From: Gemmobacter aquatilis
GTDB taxonomy: Bacteria > Pseudomonadota > Alphaproteobacteria > Rhodobacterales > Rhodobacteraceae
Length of the DNA stretch: 64,000 bases
Reading direction: 5' to 3'
NCBI RefSeq assembly: GCF_900110025.1
Contig: NZ_FOCE01000001.1
Location: 310,001-374,000 of the forward strand
Shown: one piece after another, positions 40,031 through 49,017 of the stretch
Layout of the letters: each line of letters begins with the position of its first letter
How positions within the stretch are numbered: position 1 is the stretch's first letter
Notes under the pieces: generated by a model
Database searches by the model: none
What the model was told of the DNA's origin: nothing
What the model saw: only the letters and a program-made list of their open reading frames with translations
Made by a program: the position numbers and the translations under genes

Positions 40031-41602
40031 TCAGGCAAGCTTGCGCCCGAAGCTGAGCGCGAGGGCCGCGGTCTGCCCCTCGGCCTGCGCAAGCAGCTTG
40101 AACCGTGCGAGGGTGGCACCGCCGGGTAGAGGCGCAAAGCTGCATTCCAGCAGCCGCCCGTCAAGCAGGCGCACTTCGCCATCAACCGGCGTGCGGTCTT
40201 CCGGCTGCGACCCGAACCGCTCTGCCTCGGCCCAGATCTGCGTCGTTCCGCTGCGGCTGCGCCAGTGGTCGCAGATTGAGCGGAGCGTATCTCCGGCAAT
40301 GGTTTCCGCAGGCGCATGGCCCCAAAGTTCGGAATAGGCGGCATTCGTCATCACCAGCAGCCCCGCCGGGGAAAACACCGCAAGTGCCTGATCCACCGCG
40401 TCGATCACCGCCTGGCTCAGCTCCAGATCGGCGCGATAGCGGCGGATGCGCGAAATCTCGGTCGAGATATCCTCGAACATCAGGGCCAGCGCGCCATTCG
40501 GATGGGGCCGGCCGATTACCTTGTATGTCTGGCCCGAGGGCAGGGCCCATGTCTCTTCAAACAGGCCCGAGGCGGCGGCGCGTTCCAGTTCGGACATCTG
40601 TTTGCGCCAACTGCGATAATCCTTCGGCTCGGGGATCATGTTGCGATCCCGCATGGCATCGAGAAAGGCAAACAGGGTTGGCCGGGCCGACAGAAAATCC
40701 GGTGGCAGGCTGGACAGGTCCAGCAGGGCGGGGTTGAACAGTACAAGCTGGCGCTGCCGGTCGAAAATGGCCAGTCCGATGGGCAGATGCGCAAAGGTTT
40801 TGGTCAATGTCTGGGTGAAATCGCGCAGCGCGGTTTCAGCCTGCACCACGGCATCGGCGGGCAGGGCGAAGACAAGCCAACCCTCGCCATCGGGTTTGAC
40901 GGTCAGATTGAACCAGCGATCCGGTTTCCCGGGCACTGCGAGGCGCTGGTGAGTCTTGTCCTGCGCGCTGTGGATGCGATCAAACAGGCGGGGCAGGGGC
41001 CAGGCCAGATCCTGCCCAGCCTCCAGCCGGTCGATTGCAAGGGAGAGATAGACGGCATTCGCCCAGATCACCTCACCTTCGCGCCCCTCGCGCCAGATCA
41101 GGATCGGCGCCTGCGCCACGGTGCCGCGCAGGCTTGTAAGCTCTTCCTGCACGGCGCGTTGGGTCAGCAGGTCAGGGCCTGCGCTGGCCGCCTGTTCGTC
41201 GGGGTCAAGCAGGCTGATCCGGGTCAACCCGCCCCGCGCTTCGGCGCGCAACAGCAGCGAAGCGCCTTCGCCAGAGGAGGCCAGCGTCAGGCGCCCCTCT
41301 TGTTGCAGCCGCAGAAGTTGCGTTTCAAAATCGGGAAAGCGCGGCGCAAGATAGCTGAGCAGGCGCACCCAGGGCGAGCCCGAAAGCCCGCCCAGCGACA
41401 GGAGGGCCCGTGCGCCCGGCGTTGCATCGACCAGCATGTCGCCATCGAACAGGAAGGTCGTGCCAGCCTGCATATCAACAAAGATCGCACCTTTTGCGCG
41501 TGTCATCCGCGCCTGAAGGGCCGCCAGTGCAAGTACTCCGGCTGTTGCCGCCAGCGTCGCGCTCAGCAGCAATGTCGCCGCCAGCACAAGATCTATTTCC
41601 AT
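40031..41602 (-). CDS. divL: PAS-domain protein at the DivL position, kinase domain absent
   Basis: 523 aa: an N-terminal transmembrane helix (about 5-29), then a series of PAS-like domains (about 170-260, 275-390, 400-510). No His-box, N-box or G-box exists, so it cannot be a kinase. In alphaproteobacteria DivL, a pseudokinase controlling CckA and CtrA, lies beside tsaE-amgK-murU-addB-addA; Rhodobacter capsulatus has a PAS-only DivL that affects CtrA and gene-transfer-agent output. Identity here rests on synteny and domain plan. A perfect CtrA-type box lies 53 bases upstream of its ATG. A GGGGAT ribosome site precedes ATG 41602. Confidence 0.68.
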   Translation of the reverse strand: MEIDLVLAATLLLSATLAATAGVLALAALQARMTRAKGAIFVDMQAGTTFLFDGDMLVDATPGARALLSLGGLSGSPWVRLLSYLAPRFPDFETQLLRLQQEGRLTLASSGEGASLLLRAEARGGLTRISLLDPDEQAASAGPDLLTQRAVQEELTSLRGTVAQAPILIWREGREGEVIWANAVYLSLAIDRLEAGQDLAWPLPRLFDRIHSAQDKTHQRLAVPGKPDRWFNLTVKPDGEGWLVFALPADAVVQAETALRDFTQTLTKTFAHLPIGLAIFDRQRQLVLFNPALLDLSSLPPDFLSARPTLFAFLDAMRDRNMIPEPKDYRSWRKQMSELERAAASGLFEETWALPSGQTYKVIGRPHPNGALALMFEDISTEISRIRRYRADLELSQAVIDAVDQALAVFSPAGLLVMTNAAYSELWGHAPAETIAGDTLRSICDHWRSRSGTTQIWAEAERFGSQPEDRTPVDGEVRLLDGRLLECSFAPLPGGATLARFKLLAQAEGQTAALALSFGRKLA

Positions 41603-41654
41603 TTCTTATCCCCAAGGGCTTTGCGTCCTTTTGTGCAACCGTGGGAAGAGAAAG

Positions 41655-41669
41655 TTAATCATTCGTTAA
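41655..41669. promoter_or_regulatory. CtrA-type box upstream of divL
   Basis: TTAATCATTCGTTAA is a perfect match to TTAA-N7-TTAA, the binding pattern of the cell-cycle regulator CtrA. It sits in the 124-base spacer between regB and divL, 53 bases upstream of the divL start, where it would overlap the promoter. Confidence 0.6.
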
Positions 41670-41726
41670 ATGTATGGCAGAGTCGCACCCCGCATGGGAA
41701 TTGCGGCTGATTGCAGCAATAAAATC

Positions 41727-43091
41727 TCACCTGTTCGGTGTATTTTCACCCAATCCGCCAACAGGCGCGATGATCCGGGCCATCGGCCAGATGACTTCGA
41801 CGATGGCGCCGCTGCGCTCGGACTGATTCTCTGTCAATGCATTGGCAAAGCTCAGTTCGGCGCCTGTCCGTTCCAGCAGGGTCTTGGCGATGAACAGGCC
41901 AAGACCCATCCCTTCGTATTCCGGGCGCAGCGCGGTATCCGGCGCGGGTTTGCGGCTGCGCATGAAAGGATCGCCGATGCGCCCGATCAGTTGCGGCGGA
42001 TAGCCCGGACCATCGTCAATGATGCGGATCTGCAGACGGCCTGCCGCCCATTCGCCCTCGACCCAGACTTGTGCGCGGGCAAAATCGACGGCGTTCTGGA
42101 TCAGATTGCGCAGCCCGTGGATGATTTCAGGTTGGCGCAGGATCGTGGGCTCTGGCGTGGTGTCGTCGTTGCCCAGCAAGGCGAAATGGATCGTCTTGCC
42201 GCGGCCCATGTGCGGCTCTGCGGCCTCGCGCAGCACAGCGGACAAAGGGGCTTGGCGCAGCAGGCGGTCATCCTTGCCCGCCCTGCCCATCGACCGCAGG
42301 ATGTCGCGGCAGCGATCCGCCTGATCGCGGATCAGCTGCGCATCGGCCTGCAGGTCCGGCTGGTCCTCCAGCTCTTCCAGAAGTTCGGCGCTGACCAGTT
42401 TTATGGTTGCAAGCGGGGTGCCCAGTTCATGTGCCGCCGCCGCGACAACACCGCCCAGATCGGTCAGCTTCTGTTCGCGGGCCAGCGCCATCTGGGTGGC
42501 CAGCAGCGCATCCTGCATCGCGTGGATCTCTTCGGCCACGCGATGGGTATAGCTTCCCAGAAAGGCGATCCCGATCACCACGGCCAGCCAGAAGCCGAAA
42601 CCGAACAGCGGCGGGACCGTGAAAACGGCGCCATCGGGCAGGGTCATCGGGATGCCGAACAGCGCCAGAAGCGTGACAAAGACGATTGCGGTTGCGCCCA
42701 GCAGCAGGGTCGCCCGCGCGTCCAGGGCCGTGGCCGAAATGGTGACCGGCGCAATGATCAGCAACGCAAAAGGATTGGTCATGCCGCCGGTCAGCAACAG
42801 CAGGGCGGCAAGTTGTGTCAGATCGAACAGCAGGGTGAAGAAGACCTGTCGTTCGGTCAGCCGGGTATTTTCGGGAAAAACGAAGACCGAGACAAGATTG
42901 GCAATGACCGAGGTGCCCACCACCAGATAGCACAAGCCGAAAGGCAGCCCGATGCCATAGGAATAATCGGCTGCGACCAGAGCGGTGATCTGCCCGATAA
43001 TGGCGGCCCATCGCAACAGGATCAGCGTGCGCAGGCGTAGAAAATCGGTGCGCGTTTCGCGCGAAGGTGCGGCGAAGTTGGAGAAATGCAT
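41727..43091 (-). CDS. regB: Redox-responsive sensor histidine kinase RegB/PrrB
   Basis: Global redox kinase that controls photosynthesis, respiration, CO2 and N2 fixation genes through RegA. Six transmembrane helices fill residues 24-180, with the quinone-site GGMTNPF at 102-108. The H-box is AAAHELGTPL with His221; the redox-active Cys261 is in DRCRDILRSMGR. Catalytic N-box LRNLIQNAVDFA and GMGLGLFIAK follow. 454 aa. ATG 43091 was chosen; ATG 43103 would add MGHA. Divergent from senC across 93 bases, the classical regB-senC-regA layout. Confidence 0.95.
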   Translation of the reverse strand: MHFSNFAAPSRETRTDFLRLRTLILLRWAAIIGQITALVAADYSYGIGLPFGLCYLVVGTSVIANLVSVFVFPENTRLTERQVFFTLLFDLTQLAALLLLTGGMTNPFALLIIAPVTISATALDARATLLLGATAIVFVTLLALFGIPMTLPDGAVFTVPPLFGFGFWLAVVIGIAFLGSYTHRVAEEIHAMQDALLATQMALAREQKLTDLGGVVAAAAHELGTPLATIKLVSAELLEELEDQPDLQADAQLIRDQADRCRDILRSMGRAGKDDRLLRQAPLSAVLREAAEPHMGRGKTIHFALLGNDDTTPEPTILRQPEIIHGLRNLIQNAVDFARAQVWVEGEWAAGRLQIRIIDDGPGYPPQLIGRIGDPFMRSRKPAPDTALRPEYEGMGLGLFIAKTLLERTGAELSFANALTENQSERSGAIVEVIWPMARIIAPVGGLGENTPNR

Positions 43092-43184
43092 TGCGTGGCC
43101 CATGCTGTCGCAGGCTGATCTTTTGCCATTGTTAAGTCCGGCGGGTTGCGGGATCAATGCGCCAGCACAGCACAGGGGACTCCG

Positions 43185-43817
43185 ATGTCGAAGCTTTTTG
43201 CAGGTCTGGCGGTTGCGACGGCGGTCGCGGTGGTGGGCGGCAGCTATGTTTGGGTTCAGCTGAACCAGAAAACCGACCCCTTTGCGCAATGTCGGGCCGG
43301 GGCTGTGGGCGGTGGCGCGATCGGCGGGCCGTTCACGCTTGTCGATGAAACCGGCAAGACCGTAACCGACAAGGATGTGCTGACCAAACCCTCGCTGGTC
43401 TATTTCGGTTACACCTTCTGCCCGGATGTCTGCCCGCTGGACAATACGCGCAATGCCGAAGCTGTCGATCTGCTGGAAAGCCGCGGTTATGACGTGACGC
43501 CGGTGTTCATCTCGATCGACCCGGCCCGCGATACACCAGAGGTTGTGGCGGATTTCACGGATAATCTGCATCCACGCATGATCGGCCTGACCGGCACGCC
43601 GGAACAGGTGAAAGCTGCGTCTCTGGCCTACAAGACCTATTTCAAGGTGCAGGAGGGCGACCCGGAGTTTTACCTCGTCGATCACAGCACGTTCACCTAT
43701 CTGATGCTGCCCGGCAGCGGGTTTGCCGATTTCTTCAAGCGCGAAGCCACGGCCGAAGAAATGGCGGATCGCGTGGCCTGTTTCGTCGATGCGGCAAAGA
43801 CCGTTGCGCAAAATTGA
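43185..43817 (+). CDS. senC: SCO1/SenC (PrrC) copper protein
   Basis: Membrane-anchored copper chaperone or thiol-oxidoreductase needed for cytochrome c oxidase assembly and known to influence RegB signalling. A single N-terminal anchor spans about residues 5-24. The copper ligands are CPDVC (Cys79, Cys83) and His167 in VDHSTF, all present. 210 aa. AGGGG precedes ATG 43185. Followed by regA after 57 bases. Confidence 0.95.
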   Translation: MSKLFAGLAVATAVAVVGGSYVWVQLNQKTDPFAQCRAGAVGGGAIGGPFTLVDETGKTVTDKDVLTKPSLVYFGYTFCPDVCPLDNTRNAEAVDLLESRGYDVTPVFISIDPARDTPEVVADFTDNLHPRMIGLTGTPEQVKAASLAYKTYFKVQEGDPEFYLVDHSTFTYLMLPGSGFADFFKREATAEEMADRVACFVDAAKTVAQN

Positions 43818-43874
43818 CCTGCGGCATAAAGCGGCCTAGGTTTGCGCGGATAGCGCAGGACAGGGGAAGAATGA

Positions 43875-44429
43875 ATGGCTGAAGATCTGGGTGCCGAACT
43901 CGGGGCGGATCGGTCGCTTCTGCTTGTCGATGATGACGAGCCTTTTGTGAAACGTCTGGCCAAGGCCATGGAAAAGCGCGGGTTTATCCCGGAAACGGCA
44001 GAAAGCGTTGCGGCGGGCAAGGCCATCGCCCTGGCGCGACCGCCGGCCTATGCCGTGGTGGACCTTCGGCTGGAAGATGGCAACGGGTTGGATGTGGTCG
44101 AGGTGCTGCGCGAAAAACGCCCCGATTGCCGCATCGTTGTGCTGACCGGCTATGGCGCGATTGCGACGGCGGTTGCGGCGGTGAAGATCGGGGCCACGGA
44201 TTACCTGTCCAAACCTGCGGATGCCAATGAAGTGACAAATGCGCTGCTGTCGCGGGGGGAGTTGCTGCCCGACCCGCCAGAAAATCCGATGTCGGCGGAT
44301 CGCGTTCGGTGGGAACATATTCAGCGGGTCTACGAGATGTGCGACCGCAATGTTTCGGAAACCGCGCGGCGACTGAATATGCACCGGCGTACCCTTCAGC
44401 GAATTCTCGCAAAGCGCAGCCCAAAATAG
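43875..44429 (+). CDS. regA: Response regulator RegA/PrrA
   Basis: DNA-binding partner of RegB. Receiver domain (about 13-125) with the acidic pair DDDE and phospho-acceptor Asp63 in VVDLRLEDGNG; a short linker with prolines (PDPPENPM); and a Fis-type helix-turn-helix NVSETARRLNMHRRTLQRILAKR at the C-terminus, which is nearly invariant in the family. 184 aa. The ATG at 43875 is preferred over the out-of-frame ATG at 43871. Confidence 0.96.
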   Translation: MAEDLGAELGADRSLLLVDDDEPFVKRLAKAMEKRGFIPETAESVAAGKAIALARPPAYAVVDLRLEDGNGLDVVEVLREKRPDCRIVVLTGYGAIATAVAAVKIGATDYLSKPADANEVTNALLSRGELLPDPPENPMSADRVRWEHIQRVYEMCDRNVSETARRLNMHRRTLQRILAKRSPK

Positions 44430-44541
44430 TTGCTGAATTAACTCTCATTCCTTATAGCCAGAGTTACCTTGTGTGATTGCAGGTTATACCGGCGCTTTTG
44501 TCGGACGACTGCACAGAGCAACAACTGGCAAAGGGAATACA

Positions 44542-44850
44542 ATGGATCTCAACGCGCTTTCGTTGAAAGAACTCAAGGATCTTCAGGTACAGGTTGCAAA
44601 AGCGATCACATCTTATGAAGATCGTAAAAAGAAAGACGCATTGGCCGAACTGGAAGAGCGCGCGCGCGCCCTTGGGTTTTCATTGGCAGAGTTGACGGGC
44701 GTTCAGGTTGTGCGCAAACGGGCACCGGCTTCTGCCAAATATGCGAACCCGGAAAATCCGGCTGAAACCTGGTCGGGCCGCGGACGCAAGCCGCGTTGGT
44801 TCGAGGCTGCGCTGCGCAGCGGGAGATCGGTGGAAGATATGGTGCTTTAA
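44542..44850 (+). CDS. hvrA: H-NS-type histone-like regulator HvrA
   Basis: 102-residue nucleoid-associated protein: an N-terminal coiled-coil dimerisation part (about 5-50) and a C-terminal H-NS DNA-binding loop GRGRKPRW at residues 79-86. In Rhodobacter capsulatus HvrA lies by regA and ahcY and tunes light-harvesting and reaction-centre genes under low light, and nif genes; same placement here. Overlaps the convergent HD gene by four bases. Confidence 0.9.
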   Translation: MDLNALSLKELKDLQVQVAKAITSYEDRKKKDALAELEERARALGFSLAELTGVQVVRKRAPASAKYANPENPAETWSGRGRKPRWFEAALRSGRSVEDMVL

Positions 44851-45467
44851 GCATCCATCTCTGACAGAAGCGCGTGGTGGCGGGCGGTGTAATCCGCCCG
44901 CGCCGCTGCAGGGGGACGCAAGCGGATGGCCAGATTGGCCAGCAGTTCATCCGCAGGGCGACCAAACAGCCGGTTGGCCTCGGCTTCGGAAAACCCGGCG
45001 ATCTGGACGGCCTCCAGCCAGGCAGAAACCTTGTCGGCGGCCTTGATTGCCTTCTTGATGGGCGCGGGCAGGGTGGCGGGCAGGCCAAAGCGGATGTGGA
45101 TCGCGGCTGTCAGGCGCAGGTCCAATTCGCCATAGGCAGGGCCGATTGCAGATTTCACCGGGCTGATCATGTCGCCGATCACATACTCAGGCGCATCATG
45201 CAGCAATGCCGCAAGACGCCAGCAGGCGGCGATGCCGGGGTTTTGTCGGTCGAAGATATCTTCCACTAGCAGCGAATGTTCGGCGACAGAATAGGGAAAA
45301 TCGCCCCGCGTCTGCCCGTTCCAGCGCGCGACGAAGGCAAGGCCGTGGGCGATGTCTTCGATCTCGATATCCATCGGCGTCGGGTCCAGCAGGTCGAGTC
45401 GCCGCCCGGACAGCATCCGTTGCCAGGCCCGGGGTTGCTTTCCGCGATTGTTTCCATCTCTCGCCAT
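44847..45467 (-). CDS. HD-domain hydrolase (YfbR-like)
   Basis: 206-residue metal-dependent phosphohydrolase. HD residues: His64 (VAEHSLL), His90-Asp91 ([12 protein letters not shown]) and a later [11 protein letters not shown] with the last Asp, an arrangement like 5'-deoxynucleotidase YfbR. Substrate not proven. Lies on the opposite strand between hvrA and ahcY; divergent from ahcY with an 85-base spacer. Confidence 0.8.
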   Translation of the reverse strand: MARDGNNRGKQPRAWQRMLSGRRLDLLDPTPMDIEIEDIAHGLAFVARWNGQTRGDFPYSVAEHSLLVEDIFDRQNPGIAACWRLAALLHDAPEYVIGDMISPVKSAIGPAYGELDLRLTAAIHIRFGLPATLPAPIKKAIKAADKVSAWLEAVQIAGFSEAEANRLFGRPADELLANLAIRLRPPAAARADYTARHHALLSEMDA

Positions 45468-45552
45468 AATTCGACCCGAATTCCCTGAACATTGTCCGCC
45501 CCGCGTCAGAGTGCTATCTCAGCGGCAATCGACATGGCAAGGAGTGCGGCGA

Positions 45553-46953
45553 ATGCCGAAGGATTACATCGTCAAGGACATTGCGTTGGCCGATTTCGGC
45601 CGCAAGGAACTGGATATTGCGGAAACCGAAATGCCGGGCCTGATGGCCTTGCGCGAGGAATACGGCGCGGCGCAACCGCTCAAAGGCGCCCGCATTGCCG
45701 GGTCGCTGCACATGACGATCCAGACGGCCGTTCTGATCGAAACGCTGAAGGCGCTGGGCGCGGATGTGCGCTGGGCCTCGTGCAACATCTTCTCGACGCA
45801 GGATCACGCGGCGGCGGCCATTGCGGCCAGCGGCACGCCTGTTTTTGCGATCAAGGGCGAAACCCTTGAGGAATATTGGGATTACACCGACCGTATCTTC
45901 CAGTTCGGCGGCGAGGGTGGCACCTGTAACATGATCCTCGACGATGGCGGGGATGCCACGCTGTATATCCTGATGGGCGCGCGGGTCGAGGCGGGTGAAA
46001 CCGGCCTGATCGAAGTGCCGACCTCGGAAGAGGAAATCTGCCTGTTCAACCAGATCAAGAAGCGTCTGGCCGCCTCGCCCGGCTGGTTCACCAAGCAGCG
46101 CGAAGCGATCAAGGGGGTTTCGGAAGAAACCACCACCGGCGTGCATCGCCTGTATGATCTGCACAAGAAGGGCCAGCTTCCCTTCCCCGCGATCAACGTC
46201 AATGACTCGGTCACCAAGTCGAAATTCGACAACAAATATGGCTGCAAGGAATCGCTGGTCGATGGCATCCGCCGGGCGACCGACACGATGATGGCCGGCA
46301 AGGTCGCCGTGGTTTGCGGCTATGGCGACGTGGGCAAAGGTTCTGCCGCCTCGCTGCGCGGCGCGGGCGCGCGGGTGAAGGTGACCGAGGTCGATCCGAT
46401 CTGCGCCTTGCAAGCGGCGATGGACGGGTTCGAGGTTGTGGTGCTGGAAGACGTGGTGGCGGATGCCGACATCTTCATCACCACCACCGGCAACAAGGAC
46501 GTGATCCGCATCGAGCATGTGCGCGAGATGAAGGACATGGCGATCGTCGGCAATATCGGCCATTTCGACAATGAAATTCAGGTCGCCGCGCTGAAGAACC
46601 ACAAATGGACCAATATCAAGGACCAGGTGGACATGATCACGATGCCTTCGGGCGCGCGGATCATCCTGCTGTCGGAAGGGCGTCTGCTGAACCTCGGCAA
46701 CGCCACAGGCCACCCGTCCTTCGTGATGTCGGCCAGCTTTACCAATCAGGTTCTGGCGCAGATCGAACTGTGGACCAAGGGGCAGGACTATGCGCCGGGC
46801 GTCTATATCCTGCCGAAAGCGCTGGATGAGAAGGTCGCCCGCCTGCATCTGAAGAAGATCGGCGTGAAGCTGACGGAACTGCGTCCCGATCAGGCCGACT
46901 ACATCGGCGTGAAGGTCGAAGGGCCGTTCAAATCCGATCACTATCGCTACTGA
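45553..46953 (+). CDS. ahcY: S-adenosylhomocysteine hydrolase
   Basis: Splits S-adenosylhomocysteine to adenosine and homocysteine, keeping methyltransferases active. [14 protein letters not shown], the substrate loop [19 protein letters not shown]-binding [12 protein letters not shown], and C-terminal KSDHYRY. 466 aa, the longer form with the insertion typical of this branch. ATG 45553 with AAGGAG about ten bases upstream. I saw no clear SAH-riboswitch fold in the 85-base leader. A terminator follows. Confidence 0.97.
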   Translation: MPKDYIVKDIALADFGRKELDIAETEMPGLMALREEYGAAQPLKGARIAGSLHMTIQTAVLIETLKALGADVRWASCNIFSTQDHAAAAIAASGTPVFAIKGETLEEYWDYTDRIFQFGGEGGTCNMILDDGGDATLYILMGARVEAGETGLIEVPTSEEEICLFNQIKKRLAASPGWFTKQREAIKGVSEETTTGVHRLYDLHKKGQLPFPAINVNDSVTKSKFDNKYGCKESLVDGIRRATDTMMAGKVAVVCGYGDVGKGSAASLRGAGARVKVTEVDPICALQAAMDGFEVVVLEDVVADADIFITTTGNKDVIRIEHVREMKDMAIVGNIGHFDNEIQVAALKNHKWTNIKDQVDMITMPSGARIILLSEGRLLNLGNATGHPSFVMSASFTNQVLAQIELWTKGQDYAPGVYILPKALDEKVARLHLKKIGVKLTELRPDQADYIGVKVEGPFKSDHYRY

Positions 46954-46970
46954 GGCGCTATTGCACCAGA

Positions 46971-47002
46971 GAAGGCCCCGCCATTGCCATTGCGGGGCCT
47001 TC
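46971..47002 (+). terminator. Terminator of ahcY
   Basis: GAAGGCCCCGC (46971-46981) and GCGGGGCCTTC (46992-47002) form a perfect 11-bp stem with a 10-base loop, 18 bases after the ahcY stop, followed by CATTTGTC. Confidence 0.75.
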
Positions 47003-47088
47003 CATTTGTCAGATCGCCAAGTGAGCGTCTATAATTCGGCAACAATGAACCGAAGCCGAAGTGTTTCGTCGTGTGTGAGGGCAGCAGA

Positions 47089-47664
47089 ATGGAAGAAACG
47101 AAGCGAGAGCGTGTACGCCGCCGGTTGCTGGGGCTGATGCCCAAAGGCGCAAAGGCGGCAGAGATCGGTGTCTGGGAAGGCGCATTCAGCAAGCGGATCA
47201 TGGAAATCTGCGAGCCGAGCGAGCTTCATCTGATCGACCCGTGGCTTTATCAGCCGGAATTCGGCAATACCGGGTTTGGCCGCAAGAAGAATGAAAACCT
47301 GATGGAAGTGAAATATCAGGATGTCGTCGCCATGTTCAAGGACGAGCCGCGGGTGAAGATTCACCGCGCGACCTCCGAAGCGGCGCTGAGCGCACTGCCT
47401 GACGCCTCGCTGGACTGGGTCTATATTGACGGAAACCACAACGAGCCCTTCGTCGGTCAGGATCTGGCGCTGTGCCTGCAAAAGGTGAAGCATGACGGGC
47501 TGATCTGCGGCGACGATTTCAACTGGATGTCGGATGCACAGGGTGCCCCGGTCAAAAGCGCGGTCGAAGCGGTGCTGGCGGAACTGGGCGATCAGGCGGA
47601 ACTGAAGCTGATGGCCAACCAGTATATCATCACGCTCAAACGCCCTGCGCCAGTTGCCGCCTGA
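47089..47664 (+). CDS. Class I SAM-dependent methyltransferase-like protein
   Basis: 191-residue Rossmann protein of the Methyltransf_24 type: AAEIGVWEGAFSKRIM (motif I), LHLIDPW, then DASLDWVYIDGNHNEPFVGQDL and GGDD-like GLICGDDFNW. Targets of this group are often surface sugars or small molecules; none can be named here. I chose ATG 47089 with a GAGGG site; a GTG at 47071 is in frame. Stand-alone gene behind the ahcY terminator. Confidence 0.72.
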   Translation: MEETKRERVRRRLLGLMPKGAKAAEIGVWEGAFSKRIMEICEPSELHLIDPWLYQPEFGNTGFGRKKNENLMEVKYQDVVAMFKDEPRVKIHRATSEAALSALPDASLDWVYIDGNHNEPFVGQDLALCLQKVKHDGLICGDDFNWMSDAQGAPVKSAVEAVLAELGDQAELKLMANQYIITLKRPAPVAA

Positions 47665-47771
47665 GCGGCGAAGTTGCGACGATAATTCCCTTTGTCGCTC
47701 TGCTGGCTTGTCCTAGTCTTTTGCCCAATGCCGGATCAAACCGGCGTCGGGACATTCAGGAAGGGCTGGAC

Positions 47772-48113
47772 ATGAGCAAGAGAGACGAACTGATCGCCAA
47801 GTACGCCGAAGACCTGCGCAGCAAATGCGGGATGGAACCGGATCTGGATCTTCTGACGAAGGTCACCATCGGCTGCGGCCCCGCGATCTATAACGCTGAC
47901 AGCGAGACCGTTGCCGCATCGTCTTCTGACGAGCTGGAGACGGTCCGCAAGAATTTCCTGATCAAGAAGCTGGGTCTGGAAGACAGCCCGGCGCTGATGG
48001 AGGCGATCACCGCCGTTGTTGACATTTACGGTAAGTCCGAGCGCAACAAGTACCGTGCGGTGGTCTATTACATGCTGGTCAAACATTTCGGCAAGGAAGC
48101 AGTCTACAAATAA
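47772..48113 (+). CDS. DUF2853 family protein
   Basis: 113-residue, mostly helical, soluble protein. KRDELIAKYAEDLRSKCG at the start and KLGLEDSPALMEAI...YGKSERNKYRAVVYYMLVKHF at the end match DUF2853, a small alphaproteobacterial family of unknown function. ATG 47772 follows AAGG. A strong terminator lies 24 bases after the stop, so it is a single-gene transcript. Confidence 0.82.
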   Translation: MSKRDELIAKYAEDLRSKCGMEPDLDLLTKVTIGCGPAIYNADSETVAASSSDELETVRKNFLIKKLGLEDSPALMEAITAVVDIYGKSERNKYRAVVYYMLVKHFGKEAVYK

Positions 48114-48137
48114 GCCGCTCTGAGCCGGAACCCCTGT

Positions 48138-48170
48138 ATATGCCCGCCTCTGGCGGGCATATTCGATTAA
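48138..48170 (+). terminator. Terminator of the DUF2853 gene
   Basis: ATATGCCCGCC (48138-48148), loop TCT, GGCGGGCATAT (48152-48162): a perfect 11-bp stem, followed by TCGATTAA. Confidence 0.78.
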
Positions 48171-48189
48171 AATGCCGCTGGCTTTGGCT

Positions 48190-48218
48190 TTGCGAAATGC
48201 GCCGCGCCGCGCTAGCCT
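48190..48218 (+). promoter_or_regulatory. Possible promoter of a small RNA
   Basis: TTGCGA (48190-48195), 17-base spacer, TAGCCT (48213-48218). A CTAGNCT-like -10 recurs upstream of several genes in this window. No protein-coding gene follows on this strand before a hairpin at 48289-48319. Confidence 0.35.
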
Positions 48219-48224
48219 GAAATT

Positions 48225-48322
48225 CAGGGCAGGACGCCCGGGACCAATATCAGAACACGTGTGGTGCTATGGGAGCACGTGGGGTGGATGGAGGGTCCCG
48301 TTGGGGTCGGGGCCCTCCAATT
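48225..48322 (+). ncRNA. Candidate small RNA, structured, unnamed
   Basis: About 95 bases between a possible promoter and a terminator-like hairpin, without a credible reading frame. CGGGACC (48239-48245) is exactly complementary to GGTCCCG (48294-48300), enclosing an inner stem made from two CACGTG copies and GTGCT/AGCAC around loop ATGGG. GGTCCCG is also part of the terminal hairpin's 5' arm, so two exclusive folds exist. I do not recognise a known family (no SRP RNA or 6S signature). Confidence 0.4.
48289..48319. terminator. Terminator hairpin shared by EVE gene and candidate small RNA
   Basis: TGGAGGGTCCCG (48289-48300) and CGGGGCCCTCCA (48308-48319) pair over 12 positions (one G-T on the plus strand) around a 7-base loop. 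It starts two bases after the EVE stop on the minus strand and is followed by ATTTAT on the plus strand. Confidence 0.65.
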
Positions 48323-48741
48323 TATCCCGATACCCCGCCAAGCCTGCAGATGATGCGCCATTCCTCGGCCGTGACCGGCTGAACGGACAGGCGCATGTTG
48401 GTTACCAGCGCCATCTTCTCCAACCCCGGCTCCTGCTTGCAGGTTTCAAGGCTGACCGGCGTCAGCAGCGGTTTCACCGCGCGGATATGCACGCAATCCC
48501 AGCGTGGATCGTCTGTGGTGCTGTCGGGCGCACTTTCGGCAGAAACCTCGACAATGCCGACGATCTCTTTGCCGATATTCGAATGGTAGAAGAAGCCCAG
48601 ATCCCCAAGCTTCATGGCCCGCATGTTGTTGCGGGCCTGATAGTTACGCACGCCGCCCCATTCTTCCCCTGCGGGCCCTTTGGCGACCTGTTGGTCCCAG
48701 CTCCAGCTATCGGGTTCGGATTTGAACAGCCAATAGGCCAT
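48322..48741 (-). CDS. EVE domain-containing protein
   Basis: 139-residue PUA-like fold protein; MAYWLFKSEPDSWSWDQ, GVRNYQARNNMRAMKLGDLGFFYHS and VNMRLSVQPV-like end (here VTNMRLSVQPV) are EVE signatures. EVE domains recognise modified bases in DNA or RNA. Cotranslated with the YciI gene (its ATG shares a base with that gene's TGA) and followed by a hairpin terminator. Confidence 0.9.
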   Translation of the reverse strand: MAYWLFKSEPDSWSWDQQVAKGPAGEEWGGVRNYQARNNMRAMKLGDLGFFYHSNIGKEIVGIVEVSAESAPDSTTDDPRWDCVHIRAVKPLLTPVSLETCKQEPGLEKMALVTNMRLSVQPVTAEEWRIICRLGGVSG

Positions 48742-49013
48742 CAGCCGATCACCTTCTTCCATTCGGTGATCGTGACGCTTTCGAACAACCCCGCCTTGGC
48801 ATAGGGATCGGCATCGGCCCAGGCCTGCGCATCGGCGAGGCTGTCAACCGACAGGATCACCAGCGAGCCGTTCATCTGGCCCGCCGCATCCAGAAACGGC
48901 CCGGCCATTTCCACCACGCCCGAGGTCTGGATATGGTCCAGATGGGCGGCGCGGGTGTCGAGGCGGATTTGCAGGGCGCCGGGTTTGTCTTTGCAGATCA
49001 GGGCTACACGCAT
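48741..49013 (-). CDS. YciI-like protein
   Basis: 90-residue alpha-beta protein of the YciI fold (dimeric ferredoxin-like). RAAHLDHI carries the conserved His, and DPYAKAGLFESVTITEW is the family's C-terminal signature. Biochemical role unknown. It lies four bases after gpsA and overlaps the EVE gene, in the tsaD-gpsA-yciI-EVE unit. Confidence 0.88.
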   Translation of the reverse strand: MRVALICKDKPGALQIRLDTRAAHLDHIQTSGVVEMAGPFLDAAGQMNGSLVILSVDSLADAQAWADADPYAKAGLFESVTITEWKKVIG

Positions 49014-49017
49014 CGGG

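Noticed and set aside
45468-45552. SAH or SAM/SAH riboswitch before ahcY
   Set aside because: The 85-base leader shows no convincing conserved stem or pseudoknot core by eye; a covariance-model search would decide.
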